Source: a virus
Strand: one strand, 5' to 3'
DNA length: 30,597 nucleotides
Virus record (IMG/VR): IMGVR_UViG_3300008267_000229
Span: 1 to 30,597 of that record
Positions 1 to 5,895 of the stretch are shown piece after piece (the stretch's first letter is position 1; every line of letters starts with the position of its first letter). The notes beneath the pieces are model-generated. The model did not search any database. It saw only the letters and a list, made by a program, of their open reading frames with translations, and had not been told where the DNA came from. A program made the position numbers and the translations under genes.

Positions 1-11
1 GGGCTGGCGCG
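1..11. repeat. Left copy of 11-bp terminal direct repeat
   Basis: GGGCTGGCGCG is found at 1-11 and again, identical and in the same orientation, at 30587-30597, the last bases of the window. Chance identity of exactly the two ends is negligible. It fits either a cos overhang present at both ends of a linear virion DNA or the residual overlap of a circular assembly. Its place just upstream of the small-terminase candidate is where cos or pac sites usually lie. Confidence 0.7.
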
Positions 12-43
12 GTCCCGGGGGGGTCCGTCGGTATACACGACCT

Positions 44-289
44 TCACTGCTCACCCCTCCGCGCACGAGCGCGGTTGTGGTCACGGTACTCCACACGAGC
101 ATCCTCGAAGGCTTCCCTCGCGTAGTAGGGGTAGCGTTCCATGTACTTTCGGATCGCCGTGATCGTCGCCGTGCGCGGGAAGCTGGGGTCGCGCCGTGCA
201 TCGCAGCAGAAGTCGGCCACGATGTCGTCTCGGTCGTTGTTGTCGGCGCGCTTCGCCTGACGGAAGATCCATCGAACGAACGGGGTCAT
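44..289 (-). CDS. YozE-like (SAM-like fold) small protein
   Basis: An 81-residue protein beginning MTPFVRWIFRQ. The start at 289 is chosen because GGAG stands about six bases upstream (CCGAAGGAGACAGC before ATG); a longer reading from 322 lacks this. The order of an F..W(I/L) motif, an acidic helix with D.VADF..D, DPSFP, and a C-terminal FEDARVEYRDH helix matches the YozE SAM-like family of small bacterial proteins, whose biochemical role is unknown. It is the last gene of the leftward early operon, separated from the primase-helicase gene by the putative origin. A link to replication is suggested only by position. Confidence 0.7.
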   Translation of the reverse strand: MTPFVRWIFRQAKRADNNDRDDIVADFCCDARRDPSFPRTATITAIRKYMERYPYYAREAFEDARVEYRDHNRARARRGEQ

Positions 290-347
290 GCTGTCTCCTT
301 CGGCGGCTTCATCGCTCGCCACACATGTTGACGTGTTTTTCGGTCGT
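290..347. other. Leader between putative origin and the YozE-like gene
   Basis: Non-coding. It holds the ribosome-binding site of the gene starting at 289 (reading leftward) and, on the plus strand, a short T-run at 336-340. I see no convincing promoter for the leftward gene here. Confidence 0.4.
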
Positions 348-571
348 AGGACAGATCGTGGGACACATCGACCCCCTCTACGATGCGCCTGCCAGCGGCG
401 TTGGGACAGTAGGACAGAACTTTGCGGGTATTATCTCAGCCTATATACGTGAGGACTTATCCATAGGGTGTTCCGTATACTGGAATGATGTTGGAAAAGA
501 ACTGTCCTTCTGTCCCAATGCAGTCAGTAGGCTCATCGTAGAGGGGTAGGAAGTGTCCCAAGAACTGTCCT
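348..571. other. Candidate replication origin: symmetric iteron array
   Basis: Eight copies of the heptamer (A/G)GGACA(G/C) lie as a perfect mirror array. Four read rightward at 348-354, 360-366, 403-409 and 411-417; four read leftward at 502-508, 510-516, 553-559 and 565-571. Every pair is centred on 459.5. A second conserved block, CCCCTCTACGATG (373-385) and its inverse (534-546), is mirrored about the same point. The centre (about 425-497) is richer in A and T than the rest of the genome. The array abuts and overlaps the stop codon of the primase-helicase gene. In satellite phage P4 the related alpha primase-helicase binds iterons at ori and at crr, so an origin is the best reading; a regulatory operator array is the alternative. 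Confidence 0.75.
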
Positions 572-2919
572 CAGTAGTAGGTCGTCCTCGGCACCTCACG
601 GATCCGGGTCTCCTCCTCGCGGAGTGAAAGTCCCTCCCAGCGGCGTCCGTTGACGCGGCTCTTGGCCTGGGCGAACCCGCGCTCCTGAAGCGTCCGCGTG
701 AGCCACCGATGGGCACGGGGCTTCTCGCCGTTGGCCTGCTGCCATGCACTGAACGCGGCGTAGAGGTGTTCGTTCTTCACCGTTCCCGTGCGGTAGCACT
801 TCTCGGAGATGAACTCCGCGAGGATGTCCATGTCCTCGCGGTAGTCCTGCGTTGCGTTGACGACGGCCTCCGGCGCGGCGAGCCCGTCCCGCTGCCACGC
901 GAGGCATCCTTCGACAGCCCACGCGAGGATGCCATCCCGCTCCGCGAGGAGCTTTGTGGGCAGCTCGCGATCCTTCTCCTCGTCGGGGATCGTCTCGGTG
1001 AACGGCACGAGCCGGATGCGGCGCCAAATGCCGTGATCCGTTCCTCGAATGACGGGTCGATGGTTCGTGGCGAGCAACACCTTGAACCGAGGCCGGAAGG
1101 TGAAGAACTCGCCGCGCATGAACCGCGCAGTGATGGCGGCGTCTCCGGTCATCTCCTTGACCAGCGACTCGTCCAGCTGCTCGCCCTGCTCAGGCTCGGA
1201 CGCCGTGACGACACGGGCGCCTCGGAGGGCCGCGATGTCGTTGGGGATCCCGCCGCCGCGCTGATCCCGCATGAACGTCTCGGCGCGGGCGTGCATCACG
1301 TAGTCTCCGAGGATGGCGCGGATCGTGTCGAGGAAGGTGGACTTCCCGTTGCTGCCGTTCCCGTACAGTATGAAGATGGCCTGTTCACGGGTGCTGCCGG
1401 TCAGGCAGTAGCCGACGACGCGCTGGAGGAACGCGACCATCTCAGGATCGCCGCCCATGATGCGGGTGAGGAACGCGATCCACGTCGGGCACGCCCCTTC
1501 CGGCGCTGCGCCCGTCACCTTCGTACAGAGCGCCTCGCGGTCATGCTCCATCGTGCTGCCTGAGCGCAGATCAACCATCCCGCTCGGCGTGTTGATGATC
1601 CAGTCGTCGGCGTCGAGGCGCTCCTGATCGACAGCGAGGCGCTGGCGCGCGACTACCTGGCACGCACGGAGATGTCCCTGCATCTCGCTCTGTCGCGCCC
1701 ACATTGCCCACGTCCGATGCTCCTGCCGCAGATCGTTGATCCGGCGGGCCTCGGCGGGCTGCGGAGGATCGCTCGCGGAGGCTTGCGCCTGGCGCAGCTG
1801 CACCTCGACGGCCTCGGCATGGCGCACGACCTCGTCAGCGACCGCGAGGGCAAACCGATCCACCTCCTGCATCGTGTCCGGCGCCCAGCGCATTCCATCC
1901 CATACGAGCCATCCGTCACCCTGGACGCCCGAGGACCAGCGCACGTCCATGCCGTACCGATCCGCGAGGCGCTGGGCGTTCCCCGCGTCCGTGGGACGGT
2001 AGACGCCACCATCCGGCGCCGGCGCAGTACCTGGCATGGGGCGCGGTGCAGGAACGCGCGGCTGGAGTCCTCCCTTCGACAGTCCATCGCGCACCGTGCG
2101 CTGCACCTCCGCGAGTCCCTTCCCAATGGCGAGGCCAGCCTCCACGAGGACGCGCTCGGCCTCGCTGGCGTCGATCGTGCCACCTGCCACGAGCTCCCCG
2201 ATGCCCGCAGCCTCGCGGTAGATCGCGTCGTGGCGGCTGCCGTCGCCCACGTTGCGGATACGCGCAGCGGCGTGCTTCAGCGCCGCAGCACCATACGCCT
2301 CCATCGCAGCACCCTCCACGGGCGCCACCGCGCGCGTCTCGACAGGCCGGCTCGGCGCCGGCGCTGCGACCTTCTTCGGCGGGTCCAGCAGGTCAAGCAG
2401 CCACTCGGGCGCGTCGTAGATCGTGCGCCGATCCATCTGCCAGCGGTAGGTCTCTCCCGTATCAGGATGGATGCTGGGCGGCAGAACGACGTAGCCGCCC
2501 TCCGCGCGGCAATCGAGGCCCGTCTTCTCGCCGTCGAGGTGGATGCGGGCACGGTTCCGCAGGTTCCGATCCTTCGGGAAGCTGAAGTAGAGATGCCACC
2601 CAGCACCTCCCGTGTTCACGCGCATCGTCGGCGGCAGCTCGCCGTGCATCGCCTCAAGGCGCTCCAGCGCCTCCGGTCCCGTGAGACCGCCGCCCTTCGG
2701 CGGATCGGCATCCACGTCCAGCACGAACACCCCGCTCTCGGGGCCGCATGCGAGCCCGATGTTGTAGTCACGATCGCCCCACGCCTCGCGGATCGCGTCC
2801 ACGTCGGCGCTGGCGTCATGGAACCCGTGCGCGGTCGCCGGCACCTTCGATCGCACCTGAAGTGGGAAGACCTTCCACTGCTTCCGCTCGGCGTAGCGCA
2901 TGGCATGCAGGCGCATCAT
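571..2919 (-). CDS. Primase-polymerase / D5-like helicase (P4 alpha type)
   Basis: A 782-residue replication protein. The N-terminal Prim-Pol (AEP) domain, about residues 5-165, shows the metal-binding DVD at 68-70, GWHLYF at 107-112 and the GLDCRAEGGYVVLPPSIH block at 134-151. A PriCT-like helical linker follows (about 210-280), then a D5_N-like region (about 305-480). A superfamily 3 helicase domain has Walker A GNGSNGKST near 520, an acidic EPEQGEQ segment near 575, the sensor-type LLATNHRP near 616 and GIWRRIRLVPF near 630. It is expected to unwind DNA and synthesise primers. The start at 2919 has GGAGGT six bases upstream and overlaps the preceding stop as ATGA; 2916 is an alternative. 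The gene lies directly beside the iteron array it probably recognises. Confidence 0.95.
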   Translation of the reverse strand: MMRLHAMRYAERKQWKVFPLQVRSKVPATAHGFHDASADVDAIREAWGDRDYNIGLACGPESGVFVLDVDADPPKGGGLTGPEALERLEAMHGELPPTMRVNTGGAGWHLYFSFPKDRNLRNRARIHLDGEKTGLDCRAEGGYVVLPPSIHPDTGETYRWQMDRRTIYDAPEWLLDLLDPPKKVAAPAPSRPVETRAVAPVEGAAMEAYGAAALKHAAARIRNVGDGSRHDAIYREAAGIGELVAGGTIDASEAERVLVEAGLAIGKGLAEVQRTVRDGLSKGGLQPRVPAPRPMPGTAPAPDGGVYRPTDAGNAQRLADRYGMDVRWSSGVQGDGWLVWDGMRWAPDTMQEVDRFALAVADEVVRHAEAVEVQLRQAQASASDPPQPAEARRINDLRQEHRTWAMWARQSEMQGHLRACQVVARQRLAVDQERLDADDWIINTPSGMVDLRSGSTMEHDREALCTKVTGAAPEGACPTWIAFLTRIMGGDPEMVAFLQRVVGYCLTGSTREQAIFILYGNGSNGKSTFLDTIRAILGDYVMHARAETFMRDQRGGGIPNDIAALRGARVVTASEPEQGEQLDESLVKEMTGDAAITARFMRGEFFTFRPRFKVLLATNHRPVIRGTDHGIWRRIRLVPFTETIPDEEKDRELPTKLLAERDGILAWAVEGCLAWQRDGLAAPEAVVNATQDYREDMDILAEFISEKCYRTGTVKNEHLYAAFSAWQQANGEKPRAHRWLTRTLQERGFAQAKSRVNGRRWEGLSLREEETRIREVPRTTYY

Positions 2920-3116
2920 TCCGCACCTCCAAGCACCACACGACGTGCCGCCTCGATGGCCTCGACGGGCGCAGCAATGCGCTGCTCGAGAAGCCGCAGC
3001 CCTTCGATCAGCGCCGCGCGCACGACATCACTGCGCGTCGTGGCGCTCTGCAACGCCAGCCGATCAGCGCGCTCCACTTCCGATCCTTCTACCCGGACTG
3101 TCAGATGACGCTCCAT
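2916..3116 (-). CDS. Ribbon-helix-helix (CopG/Arc-like) DNA-binding protein
   Basis: A 66-residue protein. The N-terminal strand MERHLTVRVEG, then a polar helix ERADRLAL, a turn with TTRSDVVRAAL and a second helix match the ribbon-helix-helix fold used by small dimeric repressors. Two ATGs stand in tandem (3119 and 3116); I prefer the second because AGGAGG is only one base from the first. The 3' end overlaps the primase-helicase start as ATGA. A perfect inverted repeat covers its ribosome-binding site (3119-3152), so autoregulation either at the DNA operator or through an mRNA hairpin is plausible, and would also set the level of the primase-helicase. Confidence 0.75.
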   Translation of the reverse strand: MERHLTVRVEGSEVERADRLALQSATTRSDVVRAALIEGLRLLEQRIAAPVEAIEAARRVVLGGAE

Positions 3117-3118
3117 CA

Positions 3119-3152
3119 TCCCTCCTGTGTGTCACGCGTAACACAGGAGGGA
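3119..3152 (-). promoter_or_regulatory. 12-bp inverted repeat covering the RHH gene's SD
   Basis: Arms TCCCTCCTGTGT (3119-3130) and ACACAGGAGGGA (3141-3152) are perfectly complementary around a 10-base loop. In the leftward mRNA the 3' arm contains the AGGAGG Shine-Dalgarno of the ribbon-helix-helix gene, so the hairpin would hide it. The loop contains ACGCGT, which is the centre of a second, shorter dyad. It may act as a DNA operator for the adjacent repressor, as a translational switch, or both. Confidence 0.65.
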
Positions 3153-3166
3153 ATGGGTGCAAGGGA

Positions 3167-3391
3167 TTACTCGTGAACCGTAGCGAGGTCCGCCTTCCGC
3201 CGCAGCCCGATCTCAATGGCGTGCAGCTCGATGGCAAGCCACGCCGCGCCGGCGAGCGAAGTGTCATGCACAAGCGCCAGCGCGTTGAGCGCCTTCCACG
3301 TCTCGACGGGCAGGATCAGACTCCGACGCTCAGTCGGAGTGTCAAACAGGGGAGGGCGACCCGCCCCTGTCCGAGCGCCTCCCCGGCTCAT
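3167..3391 (-). CDS. Small RHH-like protein
   Basis: A 74-residue protein. It opens with the disordered basic tail MSRGGARTGAGRPP, common on small phage DNA-binding proteins, followed by a strand RRSLILPVETW and helices through SLAGAAWLAIELHAIEIGL. This spacing resembles a ribbon-helix-helix repressor, but no diagnostic residue settles it. ATG at 3391 overlaps the upstream stop as ATGA. Its stop lies 14 bases before the inverted repeat at 3119-3152, so a ribosome finishing here could melt that hairpin and couple translation of the next gene. Confidence 0.6.
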   Translation of the reverse strand: MSRGGARTGAGRPPLFDTPTERRSLILPVETWKALNALALVHDTSLAGAAWLAIELHAIEIGLRRKADLATVHE

Positions 3392-3573
3392 GCGGACACG
3401 CGAACGTCAGCATCCGGGCTCTCGCTCTCGCCGGCGTCGAACGCTGCGCGGTTTGCCTCCCGGTTCGTTCCGGTGGGAACCTCGGCGCCGTCGTAGGCGA
3501 ACGCCGCGCAACGGGCGCAGTAGTGGTAGTCGGGGCCAGCGAGGATGGTGCCGCCACAGTCGTGCATGGTCAT
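3388..3573 (-). CDS. Small zinc-ribbon-like protein
   Basis: A 61-residue protein beginning MTMHDCGGTI. It contains one cysteine group (DCGG) followed by a CxxC pair (YCARCAAF), the minimum of a zinc ribbon, then an acidic tail ending PDADVRVSA. The start at 3573 is chosen for its strong site AAGAAGGAGAAGGACA before ATG; a longer frame extending towards 3768 would run through the hairpin at 3641-3658 and is rejected. It overlaps the next gene as ATGA. Function unknown. Confidence 0.65.
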   Translation of the reverse strand: MTMHDCGGTILAGPDYHYCARCAAFAYDGAEVPTGTNREANRAAFDAGESESPDADVRVSA

Positions 3574-3640
3574 TGTCCTTCTCCTTCTTTGCAGCAGCTT
3601 CGACGCCGCGTCGTGTGCATAGTTGGGACCGAAAGCCGGA

Positions 3641-3658
3641 CAGGGGGCTGGCCCCCTG
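3641..3658. terminator. GC-rich hairpin in intergenic gap
   Basis: CAGGGGGC (3641-3648) and GCCCCCTG (3651-3658) form a perfect 8-bp stem around TG in the 103-base gap between two leftward genes. There is no clear U-run after it in the leftward mRNA, so it may be an attenuator or an RNA-stability stem rather than a full terminator. Confidence 0.45.
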
Positions 3659-3676
3659 CCCGACTGCAATGCTGGT

Positions 3677-3904
3677 TCAGTCCAGCGCCGCGACCCGGAG
3701 CATGACATCGCTGCGCGCCATGTCGGACGGGAACACGCGGAACGCATCGACACAGCGGTACGCCCCACCCGTGTAGGTCAGTCCTTCGCGCACGACGAAA
3801 GCGCCCTGCGCGCCGGCATCGCGGCGGGTAGCGTAGATCGCGGCGCCCTTCGTCCAGTTGTTCAGGGTGTCGCGAAACCAGATGCTGAAGTTCTTGGCGT
3901 CCAT
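3677..3904 (-). CDS. Hypothetical small early protein
   Basis: A 75-residue protein starting MDAKNFSIWFRDTLNNW. Start at 3904 is supported by AAGAAGGAGCAACAAG before ATG. The body is mixed charged and aromatic (YATRRDAG, FVVREGLTYTGGAYRCV) and ends in a short C-terminal segment SDVMLRVAALD. I recognise no family. It has its own leader, with gaps of about 100 bases on each side, unlike the overlapping genes around it. Apart from a weak GCACC/GGTGC stem at 3964-3980, I see no signal in the upstream gap. Confidence 0.6.
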   Translation of the reverse strand: MDAKNFSIWFRDTLNNWTKGAAIYATRRDAGAQGAFVVREGLTYTGGAYRCVDAFRVFPSDMARSDVMLRVAALD

Positions 3905-4001
3905 CTTGTTGCTCCTTCTTTTGTCGTCGGCTCCATCGCCGCCCGACACATGTAGATTACCGCGCACCTTTCTATGGTGCAAGGAGAAGGGCAAAGAAAG
4001 T

Positions 4002-4481
4002 TTACGAGGCCCGCTGCTCCCCTCCATACAGCGCGAGGCACGCAGCATCCGCGAGCCCATCGTGGGCCTTCCTGCGCCGGCCTGGTGTAAGGTCCAGCCC
4101 GGGCAACTGCGCCGCTCGAGCGATCGACCGTGCTTTTCCCTCGCCGGGGATGTCGCGCAGGATCGTGCGCTGCCAGGACTGCGGCGTAGGCTCGATGACG
4201 TGCGGCACACGCCCCGCGAGGATCCCGCGCCAGAGGCCGACGCCGTACCCCATCCGGAACATCGACGCGACTCCCTGCCCGGGTCGAGACGCCACGCGCT
4301 CCAGCACGGCCACCGTGACCCCGTGGTCACCGCACCACTGGCCTACCAGCCCGTCCATCTGCTCGGGCACGTACCCGTCAGGGCAGAGGTCACGCGTACA
4401 GCACTGCTCCATGACGCGCCCGTGCGCGATCACTACGAGCGCCCCGTCGAGGCCGGGGTCGATGCCGAGGACGCTCGTCAT
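4002..4481 (-). CDS. RuvC-like Holliday junction resolvase
   Basis: A 159-residue nuclease of the RNase H fold. The N-terminal strand MTSVLGIDPGLDGALVV carries the first catalytic aspartate. AVLERVASRPGQG, around residue 67-79, carries the conserved glutamate. The C-terminal KAHDGLADAACLALYGG supplies the last acidic residues, in the HDxxDA arrangement typical of RuvC. It should cut four-way junctions and branched replicating DNA before packaging. Start 4481 has GAGGAGGAGCC before ATG and overlaps the upstream stop as ATGA. Length fits phage RuvC relatives. Confidence 0.9.
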   Translation of the reverse strand: MTSVLGIDPGLDGALVVIAHGRVMEQCCTRDLCPDGYVPEQMDGLVGQWCGDHGVTVAVLERVASRPGQGVASMFRMGYGVGLWRGILAGRVPHVIEPTPQSWQRTILRDIPGEGKARSIARAAQLPGLDLTPGRRRKAHDGLADAACLALYGGEQRAS

Positions 4482-4723
4482 GGCTCCTCCTCGTGATCGC
4501 CCGCGAGGATACCAGCCGCGAGCGACAGCTGTCCGCGTGCCCTGAGGTACTCGATGACGCGCCGACGCTCCTCGGAGCGCGCGAGGTGTACCTGCGTACA
4601 CCACCACTCCTGTGTCCGATCGTCGGCGTACCGATCGCGCATGCGCTTGCGCCACTTGTCGATCTGGACTCGGATCGCGTCCCACCGCTGATCGAGGAGT
4701 AGCAGATCGCTATCGCTGTCCAT
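4478..4723 (-). CDS. Hypothetical charged helical protein
   Basis: An 81-residue protein beginning MDSDSDLLLLDQRW. The start at 4723 is preceded by GGGAGGCGGTAC. Most of the chain is charged helix (IDKWRKRMRDRYADDR, ARSEERRRVIEYLRARG), suggesting a small coiled or helical protein, with an acidic end DHEEEP. It overlaps the RuvC start as ATGA and the preceding gene by 14 bases, so it belongs to the same mRNA. No family recognised. Confidence 0.6.
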   Translation of the reverse strand: MDSDSDLLLLDQRWDAIRVQIDKWRKRMRDRYADDRTQEWWCTQVHLARSEERRRVIEYLRARGQLSLAAGILAGDHEEEP

Positions 4724-4979
4724 GTACCGCCTCCCAAACTGCGTCGGGCGTCGGGATGCCGCAAGACTCATAGAGCTCGAGACACTCGGGCGCCGTCAGG
4801 CCGAGGACCGCGCACAGCACCGCCGCACCCTCGGGATCGGGCGACCGCTCGCCTGAGTAGTAGTAGTGGACGCGCGCCCGGGACTCTCGACCCGTATGGT
4901 CGTTGAAGCCGCGCACGACAGCGCGTCTGCTGACGTTGTGGGCCGCCGCGAGGCGGAGGATGGTGTCTCTCGGCTCCAT
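4710..4979 (-). CDS. Putative helix-turn-helix (Cro/XRE-like) protein
   Basis: An 89-residue protein. Residues 6-22 (TILRLAAAHNVSRRAVV) resemble a helix-turn-helix, followed by a short basic linker, YYYSGERSPDPEGAAVL and LGLTAPECLELY, the layout of small Cro/XRE proteins that recognise palindromic operators. The assignment is by eye and modest. It is the second gene behind the divergent promoter that contains the GTCAACGCACGTTGAC palindrome, making it the best candidate repressor for that site. Start 4979 overlaps the upstream stop as ATGA. Confidence 0.55.
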   Translation of the reverse strand: MEPRDTILRLAAAHNVSRRAVVRGFNDHTGRESRARVHYYYSGERSPDPEGAAVLCAVLGLTAPECLELYESCGIPTPDAVWEAVHGQR

Positions 4980-5206
4980 CAGCGATCTACCTCATAGGTG
5001 CCGGTCTCATGCGCCACTCGGGCGTAGACGATCCGATACTCAGTCGGCGTCTCCCAGCAGCGCATGACGAGCCAGCCAGCGGTCATCAGCCAGTCAGTGT
5101 CGGCCTCCTCGTGCAGACGCACGGCCAGCATCGAGACGCCGAGCGGCACGCCAGAGGCCGCATCTCCGCTCGGGCGCCCGTGAGTGCCTCGCTTTACGTC
5201 GCTCAT
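4979..5206 (-). CDS. Hypothetical first gene of leftward early operon
   Basis: A 75-residue protein starting MSDVKRGTHGRPSGD. The N-terminus is basic and flexible; the rest (VSMLAVRLHEEADTDWLM, GWLVMRCWETPTEYRIVYARVA) looks like a small alpha/beta domain. Start 5206 has GGAGG four bases upstream. An in-frame-independent five-codon reading frame (ATG at 5217) ends in TGA overlapping this ATG, which could couple its translation. No family recognised. Confidence 0.6.
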   Translation of the reverse strand: MSDVKRGTHGRPSGDAASGVPLGVSMLAVRLHEEADTDWLMTAGWLVMRCWETPTEYRIVYARVAHETGTYEVDR

Positions 5207-5297
5207 CTGTCCTCCATGCCCTACCTGTACCTCGGACAGAAAAAGAAGTCAACGCACGTTGACGATCTACCTTCGAACCGTATACAGGTAGTGCATG
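5207..5297. promoter_or_regulatory. Divergent early promoters around a shared palindrome
   Basis: The perfect palindrome GTCAACGCACGTTGAC (5248-5263) supplies both -35 boxes. Rightward: TTGACG (5259-5264), 16-base spacer, TATACA (5281-5286). Leftward: TTGACT (complement of 5247-5252), 17-base spacer, TACAGG (complement of 5224-5229). The outer parts are also inverted copies: CATGCCCTACCTGTA (5215-5229) against TACAGGTAGTGCATG (5283-5297). A protein bound to the palindrome would block both promoters. The rightward -10 lies only eight bases before ATG 5295, so that mRNA would be leaderless or nearly so. Confidence 0.8.
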
Positions 5298-5768
5298 ACA
5301 CCGTGGCACCCCATCCTCGACATCGCCCTCGACGCGTCGGCCCTCCTGCGCGCCACCGGCTCCATCGTCCACCCGGGCCGGCTCGTGCTGTTTGGCGCGG
5401 CGCCCTTTCCGGAGGGCGCCAGCGTCTCCCCGCATGCGGTCAGCTGGTACGATCGCGGCGTCCATGTCCGCATGGTCACGACGCCGACAGAGGAGGACAT
5501 CACGCCCGAGCAGCTCGACGCCCTGATCGACCTCGCCCTGCGAATGGACCGCGAGGCTCGCGGAGACTGGACGCTGCGCGCCTCCCGCACGCTGCACACC
5601 GTCGAGATCGGCGCCCACCATGACCTCGGGCGCCATCTCGCGCAGGTAGCCCCACGCGATGCGGTCTACGGGCGCACCGCAGTCACCTACTGGGCCGCAT
5701 GGCCTATCCACGACGGCGTCGAGGTCTGCGCCTTCGTCACGGACCCGAACATCCTCTCGTCTCTGTAG
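5295..5768 (+). CDS. Hypothetical first gene of rightward early operon
   Basis: A 157-residue protein starting MTPWHPILDIALDASALL. It has alternating strands and helices (FGAAPFPEGASV, VHVRMVTTPTEEDITPEQL, HTVEIGAHHDLGRHL, GVEVCAFVTDPN) and looks like a folded soluble domain. No family recognised. Only a weak AGGT lies before ATG 5295, and the -10 element TATACA ends nine bases before it; translation from a leaderless mRNA is likely if the promoter is right. Position as first product of this operon hints at a regulator or anti-host factor, without direct support. Confidence 0.65.
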   Translation: MTPWHPILDIALDASALLRATGSIVHPGRLVLFGAAPFPEGASVSPHAVSWYDRGVHVRMVTTPTEEDITPEQLDALIDLALRMDREARGDWTLRASRTLHTVEIGAHHDLGRHLAQVAPRDAVYGRTAVTYWAAWPIHDGVEVCAFVTDPNILSSL

Positions 5769-5776
5769 GAGCATCT

Positions 5777-5893
5777 ATGATCCGCGATCTGATCGGTACT
5801 CTCATCCTCGGCGCGGCCTTCGCCGTCGCCATCCTCGGCTGGCTTGAACCTGAGCCGGCCCTCCACTCCATCCCTTCCGCATCTCAGGAGTAA
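5777..5893 (+). CDS. Tiny single-pass membrane protein
   Basis: A 38-residue protein, too short for usual cut-offs: MIRDLIGTLILGAAFAVA and onward. Residues 6-23 form one hydrophobic helix, after which a Pro-Glu-rich polar tail follows. AGGAG (5767-5771), overlapping the previous stop codon, stands five bases from ATG 5777. Its own 3' end supplies CAGGAG as ribosome-binding site for the ERF gene. Role unknown. Confidence 0.6.
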   Translation: MIRDLIGTLILGAAFAVAILGWLEPEPALHSIPSASQE

Positions 5894-5895
5894 GC

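Noticed and set aside
1-11. The 11-bp end repeat as prophage attachment site
   Set aside because: No integrase or excisionase gene is present and the repeat lies beside the terminase genes, which favours cos or circular closure.
1672-3108. Long rightward open frame (478 codons) opposite the primase-helicase gene
   Set aside because: It is antisense to a gene with clear Prim-Pol and helicase motifs, has no SD, and its product is Arg-rich with no domain; a GC-rich codon-position shadow.
3637-3643. Further GGACAG heptamer near the 3641 hairpin
   Set aside because: Isolated copies of a 6-7 base motif are expected by chance in 30 kb; only the mirrored array at 348-571 is significant.
5224-5229. 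TACAGG as a strong leftward -10
   Set aside because: It matches TATAAT poorly by itself; it is retained only as part of the duplicated promoter because spacing and symmetry support it.
5207-5239. CTGTCCT and CGGACAG facing pair in the early promoter as a second origin site
   Set aside because: Only two copies, one of them formed by the SD of the leftward gene; kept in mind but not claimed.
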